Positions 42,196 through 51,588 are shown, numbered from the stretch's first letter. The stretch: DNA of 64,000 nt from Agreia sp. Leaf283 (GCF_001422485.1 NZ_LMNF01000001.1:69900-133899), one strand, 5' to 3'. Notes: generated by a model not told the origin, from the sequence alone. A program made the numbers and translations.

Positions 42196-43662
42196 CTACG
42201 CGTTCGGGATGAGCGTGTACTTCGTCGACAGGTACTCGTGGATTCCCTCGAGCCCGCCCTCGCGGCCGAGGCCCGACTGCTTGACGCCGCCGAAGGGCGC
42301 CGCCGCGTTCGACACGACGCCCACATTGAGGCCCATCATGCCGGTCTCGAGGCGTTCGATCATGCGCTGGCCGCGGGCCAGGTCGGAGGTGAAGACGTAG
42401 CTCACAAGGCCGTACTGGGTGTCGTTGGCGAGCCGCACGCCCTCGTCCTCGTCGTCGAAGGTCACGATCGACACGACGGGGCCGAAGATCTCCTCGCGCA
42501 GGATGTCGCTGCCGGCGGCGACCCCGGAGACGACGGTGGGCTCGTAGAAGCTGCCGGGGCCGTCGACGCGCTTGCCGCCGGTGACCAGCTCGGCGCCCCG
42601 TGAGACGGCGTCCTGCACCAGGGAGTCGGCCTTGTCGACGGCCTTGTCGTTGATGAGCGGGCCGATGTCGACTCCCTGCTCGGTGCCGCGCCCGATCGAG
42701 AGGGCCTTCACGCGGTCGGCGATGCGCCGGGCGAACTCGTCGGCGACCGCGGAGTGCACGATGAAGCGGTTGGCAGCAGTGCACGCCTGACCGATGTTGC
42801 GGAACTTCGCGAGCATCGCCCCGTCGACGGCCTTGTCGAGGTCGGCGTCGTCGAAGACGACGAACGGGGCGTTGCCTCCGAGCTCCATCGAGGTGCGCAG
42901 CACGTTGGCGGCCGACTGGGCGATGAGCTTCTGACCGACGCCCGTCGACCCCGTGAAGCTGAGCTTGCGCAGCCGAGGATCGCTGATGATCGGTTCCGAG
43001 ACCTCGCCCGACGTCGACGTGGTGATCACGTTGAGCACGCCGGCGGGCAGGCCCGCGTCTTCGAGCAGCTTCGCGAAGAAGAGCGTCGTGAGGGGCGTGA
43101 GCTCGGCCGGCTTGACCACCACCGTGCAACCTGCCGCGAGGGCCGGCGCGATCTTGCGTGTCGCCATGGCGAGCGGGAAGTTCCAGGGGGTGATCAGGAA
43201 GCAGGGGCCCACGGGTCGCTGCGACACGACCATCGTTCCCGTGCCCTCGGGGTTCTGCCCGTAACGACCCGAGATGCGCACCGCCTCTTCGCTGAACCAG
43301 CGCAGGAACTCTCCCCCGTAGGCGACCTCTCCGGCGGCCTCGGCCAGCGGCTTGCCCATCTCGAGGGTCATCAGCAGGGCGAACTCCGCCTTGCGCTCCT
43401 GCAGCATGTCGAATGCCCGGCGCAGGATCTCACCGCGCACCCGCGGAGCCGTGGCCGCCCACTCGGCCTGGGCCGCGACAGCTGCATCCAGGGCCCGGAT
43501 GCCGTCGGCCGGGCCGGCATCGGCGATCGTGCGGATCGTCTCGCCCGTCGCCGGGTCGTCGACGTCGATGGTGCGACCGCCCTCGGCGTCGACCCAGCGC
43601 CCACCGATGTAGAGCTGGTTCGGCACCGAGGCGAGAAGCGAGGATTCGGACGTCGTTGTCAT
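42196..43662 (-). CDS. gabD: NAD(P)-dependent succinate-semialdehyde dehydrogenase
   Basis: Oxidises succinate semialdehyde to succinate, feeding the TCA cycle. 488 residues of the aldehyde dehydrogenase superfamily: cofactor segment FTGSTGVGQ, catalytic Glu in MELGGNAPF and catalytic Cys in GQACTAANR (about residue 290). The N-terminal YIGGRWV and C-terminal PFGGVKQSGLGREGG fit the GabD subgroup. ATG at 43662 follows GGAGAATC. Its 3' end lies six bases from the repeat cluster. Related semialdehydes cannot be excluded as substrates. Confidence 0.9.
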   Translation of the reverse strand: MTTTSESSLLASVPNQLYIGGRWVDAEGGRTIDVDDPATGETIRTIADAGPADGIRALDAAVAAQAEWAATAPRVRGEILRRAFDMLQERKAEFALLMTLEMGKPLAEAAGEVAYGGEFLRWFSEEAVRISGRYGQNPEGTGTMVVSQRPVGPCFLITPWNFPLAMATRKIAPALAAGCTVVVKPAELTPLTTLFFAKLLEDAGLPAGVLNVITTSTSGEVSEPIISDPRLRKLSFTGSTGVGQKLIAQSAANVLRTSMELGGNAPFVVFDDADLDKAVDGAMLAKFRNIGQACTAANRFIVHSAVADEFARRIADRVKALSIGRGTEQGVDIGPLINDKAVDKADSLVQDAVSRGAELVTGGKRVDGPGSFYEPTVVSGVAAGSDILREEIFGPVVSIVTFDDEDEGVRLANDTQYGLVSYVFTSDLARGQRMIERLETGMMGLNVGVVSNAAAPFGGVKQSGLGREGGLEGIHEYLSTKYTLIPNA

Positions 43663-43683
43663 GATTCTCCGTACTGCTGAGCT

Positions 43684-45912
43684 CTAGCGAGATGGTGTGT
43701 CGACGCCCTGGGGCGCCTTCGCCAGCTTACTCGGCCACCAGATGACCCGGCCCAGGTCGTAGGCCAGCGCGGGCACCAGCAGCGACCTCACGAGCAGTGT
43801 GTCGAGCAGCACGCCGAAGGCCACGATGAAGGCGATCTGGGCCAGGAAGAGCACGGGAATGACCCCGAGTGCCGAGAACGTCGCGGCCAGCACGATTCCC
43901 GCCGAGGTGATGACCCCGCCCGTCACCGTGAGGCCGCGCAGGATGCCGGGCCGTGTTCCGTGCGCGATCGACTCCTCCCGCACGCGGGTCATCAAGAAGA
44001 TGTTGTAGTCGATGCCCAGCGCCACGAGGAAGACGAATCCGAAAAGGGGCACCGAGGGGTCGGCGCCGGGGAACTGGAAGAGATGGTTGAATACGAGCGC
44101 GGAGACACCGAGTGCAGCCGCGAACGAGACGACCACGCTGAGCACCAGCAGCACCGGAGCCAGGATCGACCTCAGCAGCAGCATCAGGATGAGCAGGATG
44201 ACCACGAGCACGATGGGGATGATCGTGTTGCGGTCGTGCACGCTGGCCGTGTCCGAGTCGATGGCGGTGGCCGTGACTCCTCCGACGAGTGCGCCGGACG
44301 TCGTGTCGGCCAGCGCCGACCGCAGCTCGCGCACCGTGTCCTTCGCGGCATCGGAATCGGCCGCGTCGGAGAGAGTCGCCTGCAGCAGCACGTCGCCGTC
44401 GACGACCGTCGGCGCCACGGCGATGAGCGTCTGCGCGCCACCCGGGGCCGACAGCGACCCCTCGGCGTCGACGACGGCAGACCCCGAGGGCGAGTTCGCA
44501 CTGGTGACCGTGAGCGAGGTCACCCCGTCGGTCGAGAGAACGGTGGATGCGACGTCGGCCAGGTCGGCCTCGGGCGCGACGATCAGCGCCGGGCTTCCCG
44601 AACCGCCAGGGAAGTGCTCACCGAGGGCCTCCTGACCATCGCGCGCCTCGGACTGGCCGAGGATGAGATCGCTCTGGGGAACGCCGCTGGCCTGGAGCTG
44701 CAGCACTCCAGTTCCAGCCGCGAGCAGCACGACCGTGGTGACGATCCAGATAGTTCTGGGCCGCCAAGCAATGAAGGCCTCGAGCCTCGCCCAGAAGCCC
44801 TTGGGCGCGCCATGGGCGGCCTCGTGCGGGCCGAAACCGTGGCGGGTGTGCTCTGCCCCTGCGCGCGGCGCCGCCCCATCCGGTGCCGTGTACTTCGGAC
44901 GCAGCGGCCAGAACGACGCACGGCCGCAGGCCAGCAGCAGGGCCGGAAGCAGCGTGAGCGACGCGAGCACGCTGAAGGCGACACCCACGGCCGAGACGGG
45001 GCCGAGCGCCTTGTTCGAGTTGAGGTCGGAGAAGAGCAGGCAGAGGAGACCCGCGATGACCGTTCCGCCCGACGCGAGAATAGGCTCGAGCGACACGCGC
45101 AGGGCCGCCCACGTCGCATCCCACCGCTTCTCGTGGGTGCGCAGCGCCTCCTTGTAGCGCGAGACGTAGAGCAGCGAATAGTCGGTGGCGGCGCCGATCA
45201 CAAGGATGAACAGGATGCCCTGCACCTGGCCGTTCAGCGTGAAGATGTCCGCTTTCGCGAGCCACCAGACCGTGAGCAGGCTCGTCGTCAGCGCGAAGAG
45301 CGAGGTGCCCAGCACCAGGAACGGCAGCAGAGGCGACCTGTAGACGATGAAGAGGATGATGAAGACGGCGCCGAGGGCGGTCAGCAGCAGGATGCCGTCG
45401 ATCCCCGCGAACGCGTCGCCGATGTCGGCGGTGAAGCCCGCCGGCCCGGTGACGAAGGCGGTCACGCCCTCGATCGAGCCCTCGCGCAGCAGATAGGAGC
45501 GCATCGAGTCGACGGTGTCGCCCACCTCGCCCGAGGCATCGATGGGCACGAAGACCTCGACGGCCTGCCCGTCTTCCGACGGAATCGCCGGCGAGATGTC
45601 GTCGGCGACCCCTGACATGGTCGCGATCCCGTCGATCTGGTTCTGGATGCCCGTGCGCTGCTCGTCGGTGAGCTCGGCCCCGTCGTCGGTGCGGAACACG
45701 ATGATCGCGGGGATGGCGTCGGAGTCGGTGAACTGCTTCTGCAGCGCGCTCACCTTGGTCGCGTCGGCGCTGGCGGGCAGGAAAGAGGTCTGGTCATTGC
45801 TCGAGACCTCGTCGATACGGCCGAAGTACGGGCCACCGATCGACGCGGCGGTCAGCCACACGAGAATCAGAACGGCGGGGAGGAGGATCCTCAGCCACCG
45901 GGGCACGCGCAC
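43684..45912 (-). CDS. MMPL family RND transporter
   Basis: A 742-residue membrane protein with 12 predicted segments in two repeats, each preceded by an extracellular domain (about 30-170 and 410-545). Proton-relay regions show FILVIGAATDYSLLYVSRYKE and FLVALGIDYNIFLMTRVREE, the conserved GxxxDY motif of MMPL/SecDF-type transporters. It ends in a short charged tail. Family members export lipids or drugs in actinobacteria. GTG at 45912 lies two bases after the nicotinamidase stop, so the two are one unit. Substrate unknown. Confidence 0.92.
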   Translation of the reverse strand: MRVPRWLRILLPAVLILVWLTAASIGGPYFGRIDEVSSNDQTSFLPASADATKVSALQKQFTDSDAIPAIIVFRTDDGAELTDEQRTGIQNQIDGIATMSGVADDISPAIPSEDGQAVEVFVPIDASGEVGDTVDSMRSYLLREGSIEGVTAFVTGPAGFTADIGDAFAGIDGILLLTALGAVFIILFIVYRSPLLPFLVLGTSLFALTTSLLTVWWLAKADIFTLNGQVQGILFILVIGAATDYSLLYVSRYKEALRTHEKRWDATWAALRVSLEPILASGGTVIAGLLCLLFSDLNSNKALGPVSAVGVAFSVLASLTLLPALLLACGRASFWPLRPKYTAPDGAAPRAGAEHTRHGFGPHEAAHGAPKGFWARLEAFIAWRPRTIWIVTTVVLLAAGTGVLQLQASGVPQSDLILGQSEARDGQEALGEHFPGGSGSPALIVAPEADLADVASTVLSTDGVTSLTVTSANSPSGSAVVDAEGSLSAPGGAQTLIAVAPTVVDGDVLLQATLSDAADSDAAKDTVRELRSALADTTSGALVGGVTATAIDSDTASVHDRNTIIPIVLVVILLILMLLLRSILAPVLLVLSVVVSFAAALGVSALVFNHLFQFPGADPSVPLFGFVFLVALGIDYNIFLMTRVREESIAHGTRPGILRGLTVTGGVITSAGIVLAATFSALGVIPVLFLAQIAFIVAFGVLLDTLLVRSLLVPALAYDLGRVIWWPSKLAKAPQGVDTPSR

Positions 45913-45914
45913 GG

Positions 45915-46508
45915 CTAGCCTTCGACTTGCGCGGCGAGCACGAGGTCGGCGCCGGCGCGGGCCATCTCCGCCAGAGCCTCGCGGCTCGACTCGGGCGCGA
46001 CGCCGGCCACCAGGTCGGTGATGATACGCACGTCGCGTCCATGCTCCAGCGCGTCGAGCGCGGAGGCGCGCACGCAGTAGTCCGTCGCGAGACCGGCGAT
46101 GTCGATCTGGGTGATGCCGTGGGTGTCGAGCAGTTCGACGACCGATCCGCCCTCCTCCGCTGTCCCCTCGAAGATCGAGTAGGCCGGCTTGCCCTGGCCC
46201 TTGCGGATGTGGAAGTCGATCGACTTGGTCGTGAGGTCGTCGTGGTACTCGGCGCCGAACGTTCCGGCGACGCAGTGCACGGGCCAGCTGTCGACGAAGT
46301 CAGGTGCCTCGGCCGTGGCGAAATGGCCGCCGTTGTCGTTGTCTGCGTCATGCCAGTCGCGCGAGGCGAAGACCATGTCGTAGGCGCCGCGATGCGCGGC
46401 AAGCAGCTCCGAGACCCCGGCCGCCACGGCCTCACCGCCTTCGACGCCCAGGGCGCCGCCCTCGGTGAAGTCGTTCTGCACGTCGATGATGAACAGCGCG
46501 CGGCCCAT
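45915..46508 (-). CDS. pncA: Nicotinamidase
   Basis: Hydrolyses nicotinamide to nicotinate for NAD salvage. The 197-residue isochorismatase-fold protein has the full triad Asp9 (IIDVQNDF), Lys103 (IRKGQ) and Cys145 (GLATDYCVRASALDA), plus the metal-binding SRDWHDADNDNGGHF (Asp51, His53, His62). It is downstream of the PBP4-type gene and coupled to the MMPL gene. The enzyme is the activator of pyrazinamide in mycobacteria. Confidence 0.93.
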   Translation of the reverse strand: MGRALFIIDVQNDFTEGGALGVEGGEAVAAGVSELLAAHRGAYDMVFASRDWHDADNDNGGHFATAEAPDFVDSWPVHCVAGTFGAEYHDDLTTKSIDFHIRKGQGKPAYSIFEGTAEEGGSVVELLDTHGITQIDIAGLATDYCVRASALDALEHGRDVRIITDLVAGVAPESSREALAEMARAGADLVLAAQVEG

Positions 46509-46595
46509 GCCGTCTCACTCTCTCTCACTGGCTACCGGTCTCAGCCGGTCGAATTAGTCAGCCGGCTTACCAATTGAGTCTAGAGCACACGCGGG

Positions 46596-48065
46596 TCACT
46601 GATTCGACAGGTTGTTCCCGCAACGATAGGCCGCGGCCGTCACCGTGTCGAGAGCCTGCTTCGAGCTGTCCGACACGTTGTCGAGCGCGAAGAAGGCGAA
46701 GGTCAGGATCGATCCGTCTGCCGCGGTGATGATGCCCGACAGGGTGTAGCCGGTGTCTATCCACCCGGTCTTCGCGATCACGCGACCCGCAGCATCCGAA
46801 TTCGACCCGGTGAAGCGGCCGGCGAGGGTGCCGCTCTCGCCCGCCACGGGCAGTCCATCGGCGATGATGCCGAGGTTGCCCTCCCGGGCGGCGATCTTCG
46901 CGAACAGCGCGGTCAGGAAGTTGGGCGATACCCCGTTGTCGTCGGAGAGGCCCGAGCCGTCGACGATGACGAGCCCGGCGGTGTCGAGACCGTAGCTCGC
47001 GAGCGCCGCGGGCGTGGACGTGGCCAGCGACGAGAAGGAGTTGCCCGAGCCCTGCGCGATCGCCGTGAGGCGGGCCAGCATCTCGGCCTCGGTGTTGTCG
47101 GATCGCAGGAGCGCGTCCTGCACCATCGTCGACACCGGCGCCGACTGCACCTGGCCGAGCGTCGCCGTGCCCGCGGGCGCCACGCCCTGGCTGATGGATG
47201 CGCCCGTCGCGCCGAGGGCGCTCGCGAATGCCGCGCCCGCGCGCCCGATCGGGTCTTCGCTGCGGGCCGACTGGCTGCTCGACGGGTCAGCCCGATCGCC
47301 ATCGACCTGCAGCGCCGTCACCTCGCTCGACCATCCGTCGAAGAGTTCCTTGCGGTTCCAGGAGGGCTGCCACGCGTCGCCGGAGAACGCAGAGGAATCG
47401 AGCACGATCGAGGTGACCGGCGCACCGCCCAGCGAGGCGTTCACCTGCGCCGCGAGGTCGAGCATGCTGGTCGAGCCGGGGTAGATGTTCGACGAGCCGC
47501 TGGCGAGGGTGATGTCTCCGCCGCCGACCAGCACGACCTGGCCGGGCTCTGTTCCAGCGACGACGGAGGTGCTCGCGCGATAGTCGGGGCCGAGCACGGC
47601 CAGGGCCGCCGCGCTGGTGAGCACCTTCATGACGCTGGCCGTGCGGGAGTATGTTCCTCCGGCGTGGTCGTAGAGGATCTCACCGGTGGTCGCGTTGCGC
47701 ACGCTGCCGGAGAACGTGCCGAGACGCGAATCGGATGCCGCCTCGGCGATCGAGCAGGTGCGCACCGGTTGGGCGGCGGGCACGGCGGCGGGCACAGGGC
47801 GCGCCGTCGGCGTCGGGGTGGGCGTCGATGTCGATGTCGATGTCGCGGAGCTGGACGTGCTGGCGCTGGGAAGTGGCGCGACGCGGGCCGCGACATCGGC
47901 TTCGGGCGCGCCGACGGCCGCCCCGGCCAGGAGCCCGCCGCCGCCGAGCACGATCAGTACGGCTGCTGCGGCGGTGATCGCGAAAACCCTCGGATGCCGA
48001 CGGGCGCGACCCACGAGACCGCTCAGCGGGGTGACGCGCGGCGTCGTTGCAGGAGTCTCGGACAT
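46596..48065 (-). CDS. dacB: D-alanyl-D-alanine carboxypeptidase/endopeptidase (PBP4, S13 family)
   Basis: Trims or cleaves peptidoglycan peptides outside the membrane. 489 residues: cytoplasmic N-terminus, one membrane segment (about 28-50), a Ser/Thr/Pro linker (65-95) and an S13 peptidase domain. The catalytic motifs are Ser144-V-M-Lys147 (RTASVMKVLT), SDN near residue 320 and KTG near 435 (AKTGWIDT). The linker is a low-complexity TSTSTSTPTPTPT run. A six-copy 14-bp tandem repeat lies just upstream of the start, in the promoter or leader. Confidence 0.93.
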   Translation of the reverse strand: MSETPATTPRVTPLSGLVGRARRHPRVFAITAAAAVLIVLGGGGLLAGAAVGAPEADVAARVAPLPSASTSSSATSTSTSTPTPTPTARPVPAAVPAAQPVRTCSIAEAASDSRLGTFSGSVRNATTGEILYDHAGGTYSRTASVMKVLTSAAALAVLGPDYRASTSVVAGTEPGQVVLVGGGDITLASGSSNIYPGSTSMLDLAAQVNASLGGAPVTSIVLDSSAFSGDAWQPSWNRKELFDGWSSEVTALQVDGDRADPSSSQSARSEDPIGRAGAAFASALGATGASISQGVAPAGTATLGQVQSAPVSTMVQDALLRSDNTEAEMLARLTAIAQGSGNSFSSLATSTPAALASYGLDTAGLVIVDGSGLSDDNGVSPNFLTALFAKIAAREGNLGIIADGLPVAGESGTLAGRFTGSNSDAAGRVIAKTGWIDTGYTLSGIITAADGSILTFAFFALDNVSDSSKQALDTVTAAAYRCGNNLSNQ

Positions 48066-48096
48066 CGTTCCATGCTAACCCGGGCCGGAGGAGCCC

Positions 48097-48180
48097 GGTC
48101 GGGCGGTGCTGGTCGGGCGGTGCTGGTCGGGCGGTGCTGGTCGGGCGGTGCTGGTCGGGCGGTGCTGGTCGGGCGGTGCT
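48097..48180. repeat. Six perfect tandem copies of a 14-bp unit
   Basis: GGTCGGGCGGTGCT is repeated six times without any mismatch from 48097 to 48180. The array begins 32 bases upstream of the dacB start and its last two bases form part of the stop codon of the Gfo/Idh gene (TAG at 48181-48179). Perfect identity indicates recent slippage expansion, so copy number may vary among strains. Fourteen is not a multiple of three. Confidence 0.97.
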
Positions 48181-49165
48181 ACTCCCCCGGGTAGACGACG
48201 CCTACCTGGCGGCGCGCCTCGTCGAGAACGGCCATGACCGCGACGCTCTCGTCGAGCGGAAGCAGCTCGCTCTCGCCGCGCCTCTCCGCGACCACGCGCT
48301 CGAGCTCCCACGCCTGGAACTGCATGCCGCGCGAGACGACGGTCTCGTCGTAGCGCTCCACGACCTCGCTGCCCTTGCCCGCGTAGACGGTGAAGCTCGT
48401 CTGCTCGTACCAGACCGAGTCGATCTCGATCCGTCCCTCGGTTCCGACGACGGTGGCCGTGTTGGCTCCCTGCGTGTCGAGCGCGGTGTGCAGCACGGAG
48501 ATCGCACCGCCGTCGTGCTCGAGGATCAGCGCCACCTGTCGGTCGACTCCTGTGGCCGTCTTGTCGCCCTTCGCGGTGACCGCGACCGGAGCGCCGAACA
48601 GGTCGACCGCGAACGAGACCGGGTAGACGCCCAGGTCGAGCAGGGCGCCGCCGCCCAGGGCGGGGTTGTTGATGCGGTGCTCCGGGTCGGACGGCAGCAA
48701 CTGGTCGTGGTCGGCGATGAGCGTTCGCACCTCGCCCAGCGTGCCGGCGGCGATGATGTCGCGGATGCGCACCATCGACGGCAGGAACCTGGTCCACATG
48801 GCCTCGATCACGACCACTCCGGCGCGACGCGCGGCCTCTGCGACCTCGGCCGCTTCGGCCGCGTTGAGGGTGAACGGCTTCTCGACCAGCACGTGCTTGC
48901 CTGCCGCGATCGCGAGGAGCGCGTTGGCCGCGTGCATTGGATGCGGCGTCGCGACGTAGACGGCGTCGACCTCGGGATCCGCGACCAGGGCCTCATAGCT
49001 CGCGTGGCGCGAGGGGATGTCGAAGCGCGAGCCGAACGCATCCGCCGATTGCTGGCTGCGCGACCCCACGGCAGTGACCTCGATACCCGTGGCCCGCAGA
49101 TCGGTGACGAACATCTCGGCGATCCAGCCGGTGCCGAGGATTCCCCAGCGGAATGGAGTGGACAC
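48179..49165 (-). CDS. Gfo/Idh/MocA family oxidoreductase
   Basis: A 328-residue NAD(P)-dependent dehydrogenase of sugars or inositols. The N-terminal Rossmann motif is GILGTGWIA (8-16). EKPFTLN gives the catalytic Lys of the EKP motif (about 95), and the C-terminal half is the beta-sheet substrate domain with GGALLDLGVYPVSF. The start ATG at 49165 is preceded by GGAGAATC. Its stop codon lies at the edge of the 14-bp tandem array. The natural substrate is unknown. Confidence 0.9.
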   Translation of the reverse strand: MSTPFRWGILGTGWIAEMFVTDLRATGIEVTAVGSRSQQSADAFGSRFDIPSRHASYEALVADPEVDAVYVATPHPMHAANALLAIAAGKHVLVEKPFTLNAAEAAEVAEAARRAGVVVIEAMWTRFLPSMVRIRDIIAAGTLGEVRTLIADHDQLLPSDPEHRINNPALGGGALLDLGVYPVSFAVDLFGAPVAVTAKGDKTATGVDRQVALILEHDGGAISVLHTALDTQGANTATVVGTEGRIEIDSVWYEQTSFTVYAGKGSEVVERYDETVVSRGMQFQAWELERVVAERRGESELLPLDESVAVMAVLDEARRQVGVVYPGE

Positions 49166-49195
49166 GATTCTCCTTCGAAGTCGGGCACTTAACGC

Positions 49196-49224
49196 GAGAA
49201 GACCCGGAGGTTCCGGGCCTTCTC
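49196..49224 (-). terminator. Hairpin terminator downstream of tRNA-Thr
   Basis: GAGAAG (49196-49201) pairs with CTTCTC (49219-49224), and CCCGGA with TCCGGG inside it, separated by a single mismatch and a 3-base loop. It starts four bases after the encoded CCA of the tRNA. Confidence 0.8.
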
Positions 49225-49228
49225 AGGA

Positions 49229-49304
49229 TGGGGCCGCCTATCAGAATCGAACTGATGACCTATTCATTACGAGTGAATCGCTCTACCGACTGAGCTAAGG
49301 CGGC
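49229..49304 (-). tRNA. tRNA-Thr (anticodon CGT)
   Basis: A 76-base cloverleaf including an encoded 3' CCA. Acceptor stem GCCGCCT/AGGCGGC, D-arm GCTC/GAGC with loop AGTCGGTA, anticodon stem ATTCA/TGAAT with loop CTCGTAA giving anticodon CGT (codon ACG), variable loop AGGTC, T-arm ATCAG/CTGAT with loop TTCGATT. Position 73 is C and the base before position 1 is G. The terminator at 49196-49224 follows directly. Confidence 0.95.
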
Positions 49305-49378
49305 CTGGCCATCGCATTTCACAGCGAACGGCACAGCAACAAATCCTAGCCGATGTTCGCGGTGTTTGCCGACACGGC

Positions 49379-50008
49379 TCAGAGCACCCGTCGCAGCAGG
49401 GAGAACGACTCGGTGAGCTTCTCCGAGAGAGACTCGTCGTCGGCCCCCTCTGCCCACGAGGTGACAGCGTGTCGGAGGGCGGCGATGGCGACCAGGGCCG
49501 TGAGCCGGGCCTGCGCGAGGCGCGAGCCGATCGCATCCTGGCCCTCGCCTTCGGCATCGAGTCGTCGCTCGACGGCCTCGGCCAGCACGGTCTCGAAGCT
49601 GTGCATGCCGGCGACCTTGATGATGAACAGCTCGGGATAGCTGCGCAGAACCTGACGGCGCAGCTGGTGCAGCTCGCGGTCTCCCGTTGCGATGAGCGCC
49701 ATGTGCTGCATGAGGTCGAGCAGGCTGTCGACGAGGTCTGCCCCGGCGGAGCCGTCGACGAACGAATCGATCAGGCCCGACGGCAGCTCGAGCGGGTTGT
49801 CTCCGACCATCGCCGCCTCTTTCGAGGGGAAGTAGTTGAAGAAGGTGCGAGGCGAGATGTTCGCGACGCGACTGATCTCCTCGACCGTCACCTGGTCGAG
49901 GCCGCGCTCCACCGCCAGTTCGAGAACGGTGAACTGGATCGTGCGGCTCGTGGCCCGCCTCTTGCGTTCGCGAAGCCCCACGCCCTCGGCCTGGGCTGTC
50001 TCGGCCAT
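49379..50008 (-). CDS. TetR/AcrR family transcriptional regulator
   Basis: A 209-residue regulator with an N-terminal helix-turn-helix: GLDQVTVEEISRVANISPRT followed by FFNYFPSKEAAM (about residues 35-67). The C-terminal helical ligand-binding domain is unclassified. ATG at 50008 follows the stop of the lipoprotein gene by two bases; an in-frame GTG at 50023 overlapping that gene is an alternative. As the last gene of the topA-tmk-holB-lipoprotein run, it may regulate the lipoprotein gene or an efflux system elsewhere. Confidence 0.9.
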   Translation of the reverse strand: MAETAQAEGVGLRERKRRATSRTIQFTVLELAVERGLDQVTVEEISRVANISPRTFFNYFPSKEAAMVGDNPLELPSGLIDSFVDGSAGADLVDSLLDLMQHMALIATGDRELHQLRRQVLRSYPELFIIKVAGMHSFETVLAEAVERRLDAEGEGQDAIGSRLAQARLTALVAIAALRHAVTSWAEGADDESLSEKLTESFSLLRRVL

Positions 50009-50010
50009 CG

Positions 50011-51588
50011 TCAGCTCGTGCACCGCGGATCGGACGCCGGCACGGTGCCGCTGATGAAGTACGCGTCGACGACCCCCTTCACACAGCTCGACGAGCCGTA
50101 GGCCGTGTGCCCCTCACCGACGAACGTGACCAGCTGGCCGCTCGACAGCTGACCTGCGAGGCCCTCTGCCCAGGCATAGGGTGTGGCCGGGTCGCCGGTG
50201 GTGCCCACGACGATGATCGGCGCCGCGCCCTGCGCCGTCACGGCGTGAGGAGTGCGGGTGGACTTGTCGGGCCAGACGTCGCACGAGATGTCGCCGTAGC
50301 TCCACCACGGTCCGATGGTGGGAGCGGCCGCGACGAGGTCGGCGTTCTGCTTCTGCACGACGGCCGGGTCGTTCGTGTACTGGTAGTCGAGGCAGTTGAT
50401 CGCCGTGAAGGCCTCGGTCGAGTTGTCGGAGTACGTGCCGTCGGGGTTGCGTCCGTTGTAGCCGTCGGCGAACTGCATGGCGTAATCGGCGTTGCCCGCC
50501 ATGACGTCGGAGAACATGTCGCTCAGGAAGTCCCATGCGGTGGCGTCGTAGAGCGGGTAGATGATGGCGGTGAGCAGGCTCGACGATCCGAGCTGCCGCC
50601 CGTCGCCGGCACGAATCGGGCTGGCGTCGACCTGCGCCAGGAGATCGCCGATCTTCGCCATACCGTCGTCGACGGACCCGTCGAACGGGCAGGAGGACTT
50701 CGTGAGGCAATCGGCCATGTAGGCCTTCATCGCGTTCTCGAAACCGACGGCCTGCCCCACGCTCACATCGAAGTTGCTCGACGTCGGGTCGAGGGCTCCG
50801 TCGAGCACGAGCCTGCCGACCTTCTGCGGGTAGAGATCGGCGTAGGTCGAGCCGAGGAACGTTCCGTAGGAGTAGCCGAGGTAGTTGAGTTTGCTGTCGC
50901 CGAGGGTGGCGCGGAGCAGGTCGAGGTCGCGGGCCGCACTGACGGTGTCGACGTGCCCGAGCAGCTCGGGGCTGTTCTTCTCGCACGAGGCGGCGAACTG
51001 CGTGGACGAGGCGGTGTAGGCGTCGAGCCACTGCTGAGAGCCCCGCTCGCCGGGGAGCACATCGTAGAGATAGGAGTCCATCTCGGAGTCGGTGAGGCAG
51101 CTGATGGCCGAGGAGCGCCCGACGCCGCGAGGATCGAATCCGACCACGTCGTATTGCGCCTGCAGGGTGTCGCTCACCGCGAAGCTGAGGCTGTCTTTCA
51201 CGAAGTCGTAGCCGGAGCCGCCCGGGCCGCCGGGGTTGACGAGAAGGGAGCCGAGTCGCTCCCCCGGACCACTGGCCGGATGCTTGACGAGCGCCAGTTT
51301 GATCTCGGAGGTCGACGGGCTCTGCCAGTCGAGCGGGGCAGTGGCCTCTGCGCACTGGAACCCGCCTCCGCAATCGGTCCAGCTGAGCACCTGGTCGTAG
51401 AACGGCCGGAGCTCGGCGGCGACGTCTTCGGCGGCAGGAGTCGACTCGGCGACCGGCCTGTCGCTGCCACCCGACGACGAGCGATCGACGAACCACGTCG
51501 AGCACCCGGAGACGAGAACGGCCACCGCGAGCGCGGCCACGGCGAGAGAGACGGACCGTCGCCTGCGGCGCGGAGTGTGGGCTGTCAC
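50011..51588 (-). CDS. Alpha/beta-hydrolase lipoprotein, tripeptidyl aminopeptidase-like
   Basis: A 525-residue secreted, lipid-anchored hydrolase of the SlpD/SlpE and mycobacterial CaeA (Rv2224c) group. An Arg-rich N-region and hydrophobic stretch end at lipobox VSGC (Cys29). The oxyanion region is NPGGPGGSG, the nucleophile elbow LGYSYGTFLG (Ser), the acid GTTGDPATPYAWAEG (Asp), and the catalytic His in VGEGHTAYG. The terminal TAP-like domain contains the last two. GTG at 51588 overlaps the holB stop. Expected to release N-terminal peptides outside the cell. Confidence 0.9.
   Translation of the reverse strand: MTAHTPRRRRRSVSLAVAALAVAVLVSGCSTWFVDRSSSGGSDRPVAESTPAAEDVAAELRPFYDQVLSWTDCGGGFQCAEATAPLDWQSPSTSEIKLALVKHPASGPGERLGSLLVNPGGPGGSGYDFVKDSLSFAVSDTLQAQYDVVGFDPRGVGRSSAISCLTDSEMDSYLYDVLPGERGSQQWLDAYTASSTQFAASCEKNSPELLGHVDTVSAARDLDLLRATLGDSKLNYLGYSYGTFLGSTYADLYPQKVGRLVLDGALDPTSSNFDVSVGQAVGFENAMKAYMADCLTKSSCPFDGSVDDGMAKIGDLLAQVDASPIRAGDGRQLGSSSLLTAIIYPLYDATAWDFLSDMFSDVMAGNADYAMQFADGYNGRNPDGTYSDNSTEAFTAINCLDYQYTNDPAVVQKQNADLVAAAPTIGPWWSYGDISCDVWPDKSTRTPHAVTAQGAAPIIVVGTTGDPATPYAWAEGLAGQLSSGQLVTFVGEGHTAYGSSSCVKGVVDAYFISGTVPASDPRCTS

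Noticed and set aside
48097-48180. CRISPR array
   Set aside because: The repeats are contiguous 14-bp units with no spacers and there are no cas genes.
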